Of a stretch of DNA of 7,959 bases, positions 1 through 6,259 are shown in pieces. The notes under the pieces are model-generated. The model had not been told where the DNA came from. It saw only the letters and a list, made by a program, of their open reading frames with translations, and ran no database searches. A program made the position numbers and the translations under genes. Numbering within the stretch: position 1 is the first letter of the stretch; the number at the start of each line of letters is the position of its first letter. This DNA comes from Eubacteriales bacterium (lineage in GTDB: Bacteria > Bacillota_A > Clostridia > Christensenellales > Aristaeellaceae), in NCBI GenBank assembly GCA_030528845.1, contig JAUMYC010000114.1, positions 1-7,959 of the forward strand, read 5' to 3'.

Positions 1-45
1 CTCCCAACTGAATTATCCCGGCGCAGCGCGCTCAGCTTCGCCTTC

Positions 46-75
46 ATTATACCATCGCGCACATATTCCGGGCAA
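46..75 (-). promoter_or_regulatory. Leftward sigma-A-type promoter leaving the window
   Basis: Read on the minus strand there is TTGCCC (70-75), an 18-base spacer and a perfect TATAAT (46-51). Transcription would start near base 39 and leave the window to the left. No start codon with a ribosome binding site is visible in the remaining bases, so the gene it serves lies outside. This promoter and the rightward one at 198-227 are the only items I can support in the 273 gene-free bases at the left end. The stretch between them also has a short CCGCGG-AACG-CCGCGG repeat at 103-118 with no clear role. Confidence 0.5.
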
Positions 76-197
76 TGGCTCTTCTTCCTTATTTTCCCTT
101 TTCCGCGGAACGCCGCGGCGCGCGCCGACGTCTTAAATAATGACAGAGCAAAACCAACGCCAAGCAAGCAACGACTTCGGTCTGTTTTATCGCATGC

Positions 198-227
198 TTG
201 ACGAACACCCCGCGCGAACAGTACAAT
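198..227 (+). promoter_or_regulatory. Promoter of the DUF1294/deacetylase pair
   Basis: TTGACG (198-203) and TACAAT (222-227) are separated by 18 bases, a good vegetative promoter. The predicted start near base 234 gives a leader of about 40 bases before the DUF1294 start codon at 274. No other convincing promoter lies between this gene and the deacetylase, so both are probably carried on this transcript. Confidence 0.6.
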
Positions 228-273
228 ACCATTCGGAAAAGCTCGAATTCTCCCGAAAAGGAGGCCCCGCACG

Positions 274-546
274 ATGTGGAAATGGATCGCCGGCGCGCTG
301 CTGGCCGTCAATATCGGCGCTTTTTTCGCCATGGGGCTTGATAAGCGCCGCGCGCGCAAGGGGCAATGGCGCATTTCCGAAAAGGCGCTGATGCTCTGGG
401 CGCTGCTGGGCGGCGCATGGGGCGCGCTGCTGGGCATGCAGCATTTCCGCCACAAGACGCAAAAGCCGCTCTTTCGCTGGGGCGTTCCCGCGCTGTGCGT
501 GCTGGAGACCGCGCTGGCGATCGCGCTGTTTCTCGTTTTTCGTTGA
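274..546 (+). CDS. DUF1294 family small membrane protein
   Basis: A 90-residue protein of the DUF1294 family, whose function is unknown. The family signature is visible: a first hydrophobic helix (about 4-20) followed by D23-K24 and a basic stretch, then RISE (33-36), then a glycine-rich second helix running into GMQHFRHKT (54-62), and a last helix at about 70-88. That gives roughly three membrane segments, so it should sit in the cytoplasmic membrane. The start at 274 is favoured by AAAAGGAGG at 256-264, nine bases upstream. It is the first gene after the 198-227 promoter and lies 36 bases before the deacetylase gene, so co-transcription is likely. Length is normal for the family, whose members are usually 80-120 residues when not fused to a cold-shock domain. 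Family assignment is firm; no biochemical role can be given. Confidence 0.9.
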   Translation: MWKWIAGALLAVNIGAFFAMGLDKRRARKGQWRISEKALMLWALLGGAWGALLGMQHFRHKTQKPLFRWGVPALCVLETALAIALFLVFR

Positions 547-582
547 TCACCGCCGCATCGCGGCAGAAAGGCTGGTATACAA

Positions 583-1770
583 ATGGCAAGAGGCAGAAGA
601 AAAAAGGCGCGGTTTTCTCCCGCGCAGCTCGCGGCAGCCGCCGGCGCGCTGCTGCTGCTCATCGTGCTGCTCTCGCTGCTGATCGCGCGGCCCTGGGCCT
701 CCGCTCCGGATCCCGTCGACCCGCAGCCGACCCCCGCGCCCACAGCGCAGCCCGAGCAGACGCCCTCCCCCTCCGGACAGGAGACCGCACCGCCGGAAAG
801 CGCAACCGAATCCGGTCTGTTAAAGCCCGCTCCGGTCGAGACTGCCGGCGCGATCCTGCCGAAGATCGCCAAGGGCTATCTGCCCGTCTTTGCGGGCGCC
901 GCCACGGAGAAAAAGCAGATCGCCATCACCGTGGACGATCTCTGGCAGCATGAAAACGTGGAGCAGATCCTGGAGGTCTGCGCGCAGACGGGCGCGCGGC
1001 TCACCTTCTTCCCCATCGGCGAGGCCGTGCAGGGCAACCCGGAGCTGCTGCGCAGGATCCACGAGGGCGGACACGAGATCGAAAATCACACGATGAATCA
1101 CGTCAACCTCTACGCTCTGACAGCGGAGGAGATGACCGAGCAGCTGCTCGCGCAGAACCGGCTCGTCTCCGAGGCGCTGGGCGTGGATTATCAAATGCAT
1201 TTCCTCAGGCCGCGCGGCGGCAACGCCGATTACGACAAGCGCATGCACAATATGCTGCAGCAGCTGGGCTATGTGGGCGTTTCGCACTGGAGCCTGAGCG
1301 GCACGCCGGAGATGAGCACATGGACGAGCAAGCTCAAGAGCGGCGACGTGCTCCTGTTCCATTCCACGGATGCCGACCTCAAGAAGCTGGTCAAGCTCAT
1401 CCCGAAACTGACCGAAGTCGGTTATGAACTGGTGACGCTCAACGAGCTCTACAGCCTGCCGGACAACGCCGAATATCCCCTCGGCAGCACGACCATCGGC
1501 ACCACGGAGGGACTCGATTTCGCCGCGATGGAGGCCGATGTGCCCTACACCACGCTCCAAACGGGCGACACCTCCTATGCGGTGCGGCGCATGCAGCTGC
1601 GGCTGGCCGAGCTGGGCTTCTACACCAGCGAATGCGACGGCGACTACGGCTCCGGCACGGCTGCGGCTGTGCAGGCCTTCCAAGCTGCCGCCGGGCTGGA
1701 TGCAGACGGCATCTGCGGCACGGCCACGCAGGACGTGCTCTTCTCCGATGCGGCGCCCCGCGCCCAATAA
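583..1770 (+). CDS. Membrane-anchored NodB-type polysaccharide deacetylase with peptidoglycan-binding domain
   Basis: A 395-residue envelope enzyme predicted to remove acetyl groups from N-acetylated glycans such as peptidoglycan. A basic N-terminus (GRRKK) precedes a hydrophobic signal anchor (about 17-35), then a Pro/Thr/Ser-rich linker (about 41-75), the NodB catalytic domain (about 110-290) and a PG_binding_1 repeat (about 326-388), so the body lies outside the membrane. NodB motifs seen: TVDD (116-119; D118 the expected base, D119 the expected metal ligand), H169-TMN-H173 (metal ligands), RPRGG (209-213), SHW (234-236) and LLFH (257-260, H260). The usual TFDDG reads TVDDLW and the motif-4 aspartate is absent, so this is a divergent clade, but the Asp-His-His metal site is complete. 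AGAAAGG at 565-571, eleven bases upstream, is a moderate ribosome binding site. Substrate is inferred from the binding domain; xylan- or chitin-type substrates are less likely. Confidence 0.9.
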   Translation: MARGRRKKARFSPAQLAAAAGALLLLIVLLSLLIARPWASAPDPVDPQPTPAPTAQPEQTPSPSGQETAPPESATESGLLKPAPVETAGAILPKIAKGYLPVFAGAATEKKQIAITVDDLWQHENVEQILEVCAQTGARLTFFPIGEAVQGNPELLRRIHEGGHEIENHTMNHVNLYALTAEEMTEQLLAQNRLVSEALGVDYQMHFLRPRGGNADYDKRMHNMLQQLGYVGVSHWSLSGTPEMSTWTSKLKSGDVLLFHSTDADLKKLVKLIPKLTEVGYELVTLNELYSLPDNAEYPLGSTTIGTTEGLDFAAMEADVPYTTLQTGDTSYAVRRMQLRLAELGFYTSECDGDYGSGTAAAVQAFQAAAGLDADGICGTATQDVLFSDAAPRAQ

Positions 1771-1798
1771 AGACTTTGGTCTGTAATCATCGATCACG

Positions 1799-1829
1799 AA
1801 ATGCGCAGGATTGCCGTCCTGCGCATTTT
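1799..1829 (+). terminator. Intrinsic terminator after the deacetylase gene, overlapping the next promoter
   Basis: A perfect 12-base inverted repeat, AAATGCGCAGGA (1799-1810) and TCCTGCGCATTT (1817-1828), with a six-base loop TTGCCG and a short terminal T run. It lies 29 bases after the deacetylase stop. The T run is short (TTTT), so termination may be partial. The A-rich left arm would also give a T run on the opposite strand, though no leftward gene needs it. Its loop and right arm form part of the following promoter. Confidence 0.8.
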
Positions 1830-1839
1830 GCTGTATAAT
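1811..1839 (+). promoter_or_regulatory. Promoter of the serine hydrolase gene, nested in the preceding terminator
   Basis: TATAAT (1834-1839) is preceded at exactly 17 bases by TTGCCG (1811-1816), which is the loop of the terminator hairpin; the right arm of the hairpin is the promoter spacer. The predicted start near 1846 leaves a leader of about 26 bases before the ATG at 1872. Confidence 0.65.
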
Positions 1840-1871
1840 CCACTCAACCGCATGAAAAAGGGGGCTTTCCC

Positions 1872-3035
1872 ATGGACCCGATCACAGCGCTTCTGCAGAC
1901 ATTTGTCGACTCCGGGATGACCGCCGGCGCGTCCGCCATGGTCTGCCACAAAGGAAGGATCGTCTATTCCGGCGCATACGGCTGCGCCGATCTCGAAAAA
2001 CAGACTCCGTTCGCTTTAGACAGCATTCTGCGCATCTATTCCATGTCCAAGGTCGTCACCTCCGCCGCCATCATGGCGCTGCAGGAGGAAGGCAGGCTCC
2101 GCGTGAGCGACCCCGCAAGCAAATACCTGCGCGGCTTTGCCGGGCAGAAGGTCTGCGTGCTGCGCGAAGGAAAGCCAATGCTCGTACCGGTGGAGCGCGA
2201 CGTCACCATCCACGACCTGCTCACGATGACCTCGGGTATCCCCTATCACGGCGAAGGCTCTGCCGATCCCGTCATGGCGGCGGTCTGCGAGGGCTGGAAT
2301 GGGAAATATGCGCAGTTCCGCGCAGAAAACCAAACGCCGAACACGGTCGGTTTTGCTGATTTTATCGGCTCCTTCCCGCTGCTTTTCCAGCCCGGCGAGC
2401 GCTGGCTCTACGGCTATTCCTGCGACGTGCTCGGCGGGATCGCCGAAGTCGCCGCCGGAATGCCCTTCGGCGAATACCTGCGCAGGCGCTTTTTCGAGCC
2501 GCTGGGCATGCAGGACACCGGCTTCAGCGTGCCAAAGGAGAAACAGACCAGAGTCGCTACGATCTATCTTTCCGAACAGCACCGCCTGCGCGCAAAGCCC
2601 GAGCAGCACGACGACATGGACTGCATCCCCTTTGAGAGCGGCGGCGCGGGCCTCTATTCCACCCTGCCGGATTACATGCGTTTCGCGCGCATGCTGCTCG
2701 GCGGCGGCGAGCTCGACGGCGTGCGCTGCCTGAGCGCGGAGAGCGTGGCTGAAATGGCGAAAAACCACCTTACCGACGCGCAGCGCCTCTCCTATGACTG
2801 GGACGACTGCCCCGGCTACGGCTACGGCTATGCCGTGCGCGTCATGACCGACCAGAGTCTGTCCTGCTATCCGGAAGAAAACGGCTCCTTCGGCTGGAAC
2901 GGCGCCGCCGGAACAAGCGTGCGCATCGACCCCGCGCGCGAGCTCGTCGTGCTCTTCGGCACGCAGGTACGCCCGCCGGAGCACGCCAAATATCTTCCGC
3001 AGCTGATGAAGGCCGTGGCGAAATTCCTGAAATAA
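1872..3035 (+). CDS. Serine hydrolase, class C beta-lactamase/EstB-like family
   Basis: A 387-residue protein of the beta-lactamase-related family PF00144, which includes esterases, D-aminopeptidases, DD-peptidases and class C beta-lactamases. The nucleophile motif is S57-M-S-K60, following LRIYS as in many EstB-type esterases. The second motif is Y182-S-C (180-186 reads YGYSCDV), with Y182 as the expected catalytic tyrosine. The third, HxG/KTG-equivalent motif lies around GWNGAAGTS (341-349). There is no signal peptide or membrane helix, so it should be cytosolic, which argues against a secreted beta-lactamase or periplasmic DD-peptidase. AAAAAGGGGG (1855-1864), seven bases upstream, supports the start. 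Its stop overlaps an ATG in the next frame (TAATG at 3033-3037), but the downstream gene more likely starts at 3077. Function is best given as esterase or peptidase of unknown substrate. Confidence 0.92.
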   Translation: MDPITALLQTFVDSGMTAGASAMVCHKGRIVYSGAYGCADLEKQTPFALDSILRIYSMSKVVTSAAIMALQEEGRLRVSDPASKYLRGFAGQKVCVLREGKPMLVPVERDVTIHDLLTMTSGIPYHGEGSADPVMAAVCEGWNGKYAQFRAENQTPNTVGFADFIGSFPLLFQPGERWLYGYSCDVLGGIAEVAAGMPFGEYLRRRFFEPLGMQDTGFSVPKEKQTRVATIYLSEQHRLRAKPEQHDDMDCIPFESGGAGLYSTLPDYMRFARMLLGGGELDGVRCLSAESVAEMAKNHLTDAQRLSYDWDDCPGYGYGYAVRVMTDQSLSCYPEENGSFGWNGAAGTSVRIDPARELVVLFGTQVRPPEHAKYLPQLMKAVAKFLK

Positions 3036-3076
3036 TGCAATACGGACGATCCGAAGCGTGCAGAAAGAAGAAGACA

Positions 3077-3796
3077 ATGAACAAGATCATGATCGTGGGC
3101 ACGTTCCACTTTATATCACAGGAGAACGGGAGCAATTTCGAGCAGCAGGAGCTGCTTGCCCGGCGCGAAGGCGAACTGAAAGAGCTTGCCGCGCGGATCG
3201 CGCAATGGAAACCGACCAAAGTCGTAGTCGAGGTCGACCGCGACAAGAGCACGGAGATCAACGCCGAATATACAGAGTATTTGGCCGGGCAATGCGCGGA
3301 AGAGAGCGAAGTGGGCAGGCTGGCCTTCCCCATCGCCAAAACGGCGGGGCTGAAGACGGTGGAATGCGTGGACTGGATGAAGCTGACCGGCGTCGAGCAC
3401 AGCTGCGGCGAAGTGTTTGAGCGGATGGTCACGACGCAGCCCGCACTGGCCGAGGAGCTTGCGCAGTATCAGACGCGCGCAGCACAGCCCGACCTGACCA
3501 AAGAGAGCGTGCGCGACGCCTACAGGCGCTACAACGCGCCGGAATTTGCCGAGGATTGCCTCGCGCTCTACGTCAACCTCGCACGCGTGGGCGCAGAGAA
3601 CTATTACGGCACCGGCTGGCTGAACTGGTGGTACAGGCGCAACCTGAACATCTTCGCCAATCTGTGCGCGCTGGCCGAGGGCAGGCAGGACGAGCGCGTG
3701 CTGCTGCTCATCGGCGGCGCACACAAGGGCATCCTCGAGCAGTTCATCCAAAACAGCCGCGCCTTTGTGCCGGACGACGTGCTCCGATACATCTAA
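3077..3796 (+). CDS. DUF5694-like protein of the TraB/ChaN-type fold
   Basis: A 239-residue soluble protein resembling DUF5694 proteins, a poorly characterised group related in motif layout to the ChaN/TraB/erythromycin-esterase-like fold. Visible family marks are GTFHF (8-12) at the end of the first strand, KPTKVVVE (45-52) with conserved E52, an aromatic basic stretch (W184 to N191) and GGAHKG (213-218) with H216 in the GxxH position. The paired histidine and glutamate motifs suggest a metal-dependent hydrolase-like site, but no reaction is established. The frame is open from an ATG at 3035 overlapping the previous stop, but the extra 14 residues are very basic and precede the strand at which the family normally begins; the purine run AAAGAAGAAG just before 3077 is a plausible, weak binding site. 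It shares a transcript with the serine hydrolase, 41 bases downstream, and is followed by a strong terminator. Confidence 0.75.
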   Translation: MNKIMIVGTFHFISQENGSNFEQQELLARREGELKELAARIAQWKPTKVVVEVDRDKSTEINAEYTEYLAGQCAEESEVGRLAFPIAKTAGLKTVECVDWMKLTGVEHSCGEVFERMVTTQPALAEELAQYQTRAAQPDLTKESVRDAYRRYNAPEFAEDCLALYVNLARVGAENYYGTGWLNWWYRRNLNIFANLCALAEGRQDERVLLLIGGAHKGILEQFIQNSRAFVPDDVLRYI

Positions 3797-3805
3797 GCGC
3801 GCAAG

Positions 3806-3845
3806 CAGCCCCGCCTCTCAAGCAAAAGAGGCGGGGCTGTTTTTT
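3806..3845 (+). terminator. Strong intrinsic terminator after the DUF5694-like gene
   Basis: A perfect 13-base GC-rich stem, CAGCCCCGCCTCT (3806-3818) pairing with AGAGGCGGGGCTG (3827-3839), an eight-base loop and six T residues (3840-3845). It begins ten bases after the stop codon. The convergent beta-helix gene ends at 3862; in that direction the same hairpin forms but is not followed by a T run, so it is a poor intrinsic terminator for the leftward transcript. Confidence 0.92.
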
Positions 3846-3861
3846 CAGAAAAACTCGGTCG

Positions 3862-5613
3862 TCAGTCTTCCGTGCGCACGTTCTCGCAGGCCTTGGTTTC
3901 CAGCAGGCCGAGCTCGAACCTGCCCACATAGCTGTTGCCGCCGAGCGTCACGTCGCTGCAGTGCTCCAGCTTGATCAGATTCTTGCCGGGGTGCCATTTT
4001 TTGCCCCCGTTCGCCCGGAAGATGCGGTTGCCGGAGAAGGTGAGGCCGGAGGTGGCGAAGCCGTAGAGCACGGGGATCTCCGGCGTGTCGAACACGTTGC
4101 CGGTGATGCGGATGTTCTTGTGGAAGGGCTTATCCGTCTCCGGTTCGGGCACGACCGGGCAGATGGAAATCATGCCCTCGGTGAACTGGTACATGGAGGA
4201 AAGGCAGGTGTTGGTGAAGATATTGTCCGCGATCTCCACGTCGTGACATTCGCCGGATTCAAACCAGTAGTTGGAATCGCCCGCCACGAGCACGGCGGAA
4301 CCGGAGGATTCGAAGAGATTCCGGCGGATGCGCACGGGCTTGGGCGTGGAGACGAGGATGCCGCGCGCGCGGCAGGAGCCGAAGCGGTTGTTCGTGCAGT
4401 CGAACGCGGCGGTGTGGGAAAGGTTGTCGAGCGCGAGCGTGCCCGGCGCCATGCCGAGGACGGACGCGGGCAGGTCGGCCTCGAAGCGGAGCAGGAAGGT
4501 CTCCATGGTCTCGAGTTCATAGGAAGCTGCCCTCGCCGCCGCAAAGGTCTGCATGTGGCTGCGCTCGATGAAGCTGATCTCGTCGCCCTGTTCGGCCCAG
4601 TAATGGAAGCCGCAGGCCTGCGGATGCATATAGCGGCAGCGGATGGTGCGGCTGTCGAGGATCTCGTCCGCCGTGACGCAGCAGGAATGCACGTTGATGG
4701 GGTCGTCCATGAGGCCGAGGAAGGCGCACTGTTCGATGGTGATCAGGCCGGAGCAGCAGGTGATATGCATGCCGTCGTCGCGCCCGCTGGTGATGCGCCT
4801 GCCCACCCGTTCATTGGGCACGAAATGCACCCGGCGGCAGGTGAGCGTTTCGCAGAACTGGGCCAGACAGCCCAGCCCGCCGCAGGAATGCACCGTGATG
4901 TCGCTCAGCAGCGTGTTTTTGCACTTTTCCGCAAAGATGCCCGCGTGCAGGCGGTCGTTGTGGCGCAGCACGTTGATATTGCCGGGGACGGTGTCCACGA
5001 GGCCGTCCTCGCGCTTGTGGCGCATGCGGTAGACATGCTCGCCCACCTGCTCGACCGGCTGCGCGGGAGAGAATTTGTCGCCCGTGTCGCAGCGCACGGT
5101 GCGCGTGTTGGCGTCAAACTGGATCTGGCTGCCGTGGGAAAGGGCGTACCATTCCCCGTTGCCCGTGTCAAATTCGAGCCAGCCGTCGGCGGTCAGCCTG
5201 TGCGGGAAGGCGGCGGGGTCGACGTAAAGATCGACATAATTTTCGCCGCAGCCCGTAACGACGCCCTCCGCCACCAGCGGCTTTTTCCAGTCGATCACGA
5301 AACTCTCGATCGTGCAGTCCTCGCAATGATCCAGCGTGAAGGGCTGCATCTGGCCGGAAAACCAGAGCCGCGCGCCGTTGCCCTCCATGCGCACATTTTT
5401 CGCATCCTTCAGCCACACGCCCAGCTTGCGCACGGGCGCGACGTCCGTGTTGGAGAGGCGATAATCCGCCTCCAGACGGCTCTCGAACACATAGTCCGCC
5501 TCTTCAAAGACGAACACCGTGTCTTCCTTATAGCGCTCGGTGAGCGCAAAGAGCTTGTGCGTGCAATCCTCGCCGGGCAGCACGCCGTGCTCCCGCAGAA
5601 TGATCCTCTGCAT
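3862..5613 (-). CDS. Right-handed beta-helix protein, GH110 alpha-1,3-galactosidase-like
   Basis: A 583-residue protein built of parallel beta-helix turns. Many segments match my memory of glycoside hydrolase family 110, inverting exo-alpha-1,3-galactosidases that act on blood-group-B and linear alpha-Gal ends. These are RDDGMH (278-283), GLMDDPINVH (300-309), RGILVSTPKPV (417-427) and GDSNYWFESG (445-454). Asp280, Asp303 and Asp304 have the same 23-residue and adjacent spacing as the catalytic aspartates I recall for a marine GH110 enzyme. There is no signal peptide, membrane segment or dockerin, so the enzyme should be cytosolic and act on imported oligosaccharides. The start at 5613 is chosen because GGGGGA lies nine bases upstream; the in-frame ATG at 5658 sits inside the predicted promoter. 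Length fits GH110 catalytic domains. Beta-helix fold is secure; exact substrate is inferred, and another galactosidase or polysaccharide-active activity is possible. Confidence 0.75.
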   Translation of the reverse strand: MQRIILREHGVLPGEDCTHKLFALTERYKEDTVFVFEEADYVFESRLEADYRLSNTDVAPVRKLGVWLKDAKNVRMEGNGARLWFSGQMQPFTLDHCEDCTIESFVIDWKKPLVAEGVVTGCGENYVDLYVDPAAFPHRLTADGWLEFDTGNGEWYALSHGSQIQFDANTRTVRCDTGDKFSPAQPVEQVGEHVYRMRHKREDGLVDTVPGNINVLRHNDRLHAGIFAEKCKNTLLSDITVHSCGGLGCLAQFCETLTCRRVHFVPNERVGRRITSGRDDGMHITCCSGLITIEQCAFLGLMDDPINVHSCCVTADEILDSRTIRCRYMHPQACGFHYWAEQGDEISFIERSHMQTFAAARAASYELETMETFLLRFEADLPASVLGMAPGTLALDNLSHTAAFDCTNNRFGSCRARGILVSTPKPVRIRRNLFESSGSAVLVAGDSNYWFESGECHDVEIADNIFTNTCLSSMYQFTEGMISICPVVPEPETDKPFHKNIRITGNVFDTPEIPVLYGFATSGLTFSGNRIFRANGGKKWHPGKNLIKLEHCSDVTLGGNSYVGRFELGLLETKACENVRTED

Positions 5614-5648
5614 GATGGTCCATCCCCCGTTTCTCAGGTAATGCCGAT

Positions 5649-5678
5649 ATTTTAGCATATCCCGGGGCGGGCTGACAA
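5649..5678 (-). promoter_or_regulatory. Promoter of the GH110-like gene
   Basis: On the minus strand: TTGTCA (5673-5678), an 18-base spacer and TAAAAT (5649-5654) preceded by TGC, an extended -10. It lies in the 67-base gap between the XRE gene and the beta-helix gene. A short inverted repeat, GATAT-N6-ATATC (5646-5661), surrounds the -10 box and could be a regulator site. No terminator separates the XRE gene from this promoter, so read-through from upstream is also possible. Confidence 0.55.
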
Positions 5679-5680
5679 TA

Positions 5681-6115
5681 TCATTCCCCGACGGACGCGG
5701 GCGCGCTGTAGTAGCTGTCCACAGTGTCTTCAAAGGAAAGCGTCCGATACGCAGTGAGGCTGAACACGATGAGCAGAAGGTACAATACAGCCAGGCCGAT
5801 GAGCACGCCCGCGACGGTGCGCCAGATCCTGCGGCTGCGCCGGTTTTTCTCCGCCAGCTGCGCGTTGATATTGGCCAGCTGCTGCGAAAGCAAGGCGGCG
5901 GCGTCCTGCGTTTCCTGCTGCTGCGGCGCGCCCAGCAGGGCGGCCACATCCGTTTCAAAAACGTCGGCGAGCCGCTGCAAAAGATCCGCGTCCGGCACGG
6001 ACAGCCCCTTTTCCCATTTGGAGATCGTCTGGCGCACGACGTGCAGCCGCGCGGCCAGCTCCTCCTGACTCATTCCCTTCGCGCGCCGCAGCGCCCGGAT
6101 GTTCTCTCCCAGCAT
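5681..6115 (-). CDS. XRE-family regulator with C-terminal membrane helix
   Basis: A 144-residue DNA-binding protein. Residues 1-60 are a classic HTH_3/Cro-CI domain: MLGENIRALR, then MSQEELA (15-21), the recognition region VRQTISKWEKG (27-37) and VPDADLLQRLADVF (40-53). A Gln/Ala-rich helical linker (about 65-95) leads to a basic patch (KNRRSRR) and one hydrophobic helix (about 101-122), with a short tail outside, so the regulator is probably tethered to the membrane. Such HTH-TM proteins are common in Firmicutes and often sense envelope or small-molecule signals; the signal here is unknown. Start at 6115 is fixed by AAGGAGGAAA upstream (AGGAGG core at 6124-6129, eight-base spacing). It is divergent from the RidA-like gene and upstream of the GH110-like gene on the same strand, so either or both could be targets. 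Confidence 0.92.
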   Translation of the reverse strand: MLGENIRALRRAKGMSQEELAARLHVVRQTISKWEKGLSVPDADLLQRLADVFETDVAALLGAPQQQETQDAAALLSQQLANINAQLAEKNRRSRRIWRTVAGVLIGLAVLYLLLIVFSLTAYRTLSFEDTVDSYYSAPASVGE

Positions 6116-6140
6116 TCGTCTTTCCTCCTTTTTTTCTGCT

Positions 6141-6169
6141 ATGATACCCCGCCGCGCGCCGTTGCGCAA
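6141..6169 (-). promoter_or_regulatory. Promoter of the XRE regulator gene with palindrome over the -35
   Basis: On the minus strand: TTGCGC (6164-6169), a 17-base spacer and TATCAT (6141-6146), about 19 bases of leader before the regulator. The palindrome GTTGC-GCAA-GCAAC (6161-6174) covers the -35 box and is a candidate autoregulatory site. Confidence 0.5.
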
Positions 6170-6191
6170 GCAACGCAAACGCACAAAGCGC

Positions 6192-6220
6192 TTGACATGC
6201 GCATCTTGATGCGTTATAAT
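6192..6220 (+). promoter_or_regulatory. Consensus promoter of the RidA-like gene
   Basis: TTGACA (6192-6197), exactly 17 bases, and TATAAT (6215-6220): both hexamers match the vegetative consensus completely. The predicted start near 6227 gives a leader of about 33 bases. A promoter this strong, surrounded by the inverted repeats at 6197-6236, is what one expects of a gene held down by a repressor. Confidence 0.85.
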
Positions 6221-6236
6221 ACGCATATCAATGCGT
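6197..6236. promoter_or_regulatory. Twin operator-like inverted repeats on the RidA promoter
   Basis: Two copies of CGCAT-N4-ATGCG are present: 6200-6213, inside the promoter spacer, and 6222-6235, over the predicted transcription start. Their centres are 22 bases apart, about two helical turns. The half-sites ATGCGT (6209-6214) and ACGCAT (6221-6226) also exactly flank the -10 hexamer, and ATGCGCAT (6197-6204) adds a further overlapping half-site. Binding here would block the polymerase. The neighbouring XRE protein is the obvious but unproven candidate. Confidence 0.65.
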
Positions 6237-6259
6237 ATTTCATCAAACAGGAGGGATCC

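Noticed and set aside
21..43. Imperfect hairpin near the left edge as a terminator
   Set aside because: The arms have a mismatch and no T run follows on either strand.
140..391. An 83-codon frame starting before DUF1294
   Set aside because: It starts upstream of the predicted promoter, lacks a ribosome binding site and overlaps DUF1294 in another frame.
820..1797. A 325-codon minus-strand frame over the deacetylase gene
   Set aside because: No recognisable motifs, shadow composition, and it ends within the deacetylase; the plus-strand gene has catalytic motifs throughout.
2016..3077. A 353-codon minus-strand frame over the serine hydrolase gene
   Set aside because: Same reasons: antisense to a gene with intact SxxK and tyrosine motifs, no start signal.
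3556..5655. A 699-codon open frame on the plus strand antisense to the GH110-like gene
   Set aside because: It begins inside the DUF5694-like gene, has no ribosome binding site and reads as low-complexity His/Ala/Val/Gly/Glu-rich protein, the usual shadow of a GC-rich gene. The minus-strand frame has clear family motifs.
5614..5958. N-terminal extension of the GH110-like frame to 5958
   Set aside because: The extra 115 residues overlap the XRE gene antisense-free in another frame, are Arg/Ser/Pro-rich, and the extension crosses the predicted promoter; a good binding site precedes 5613.
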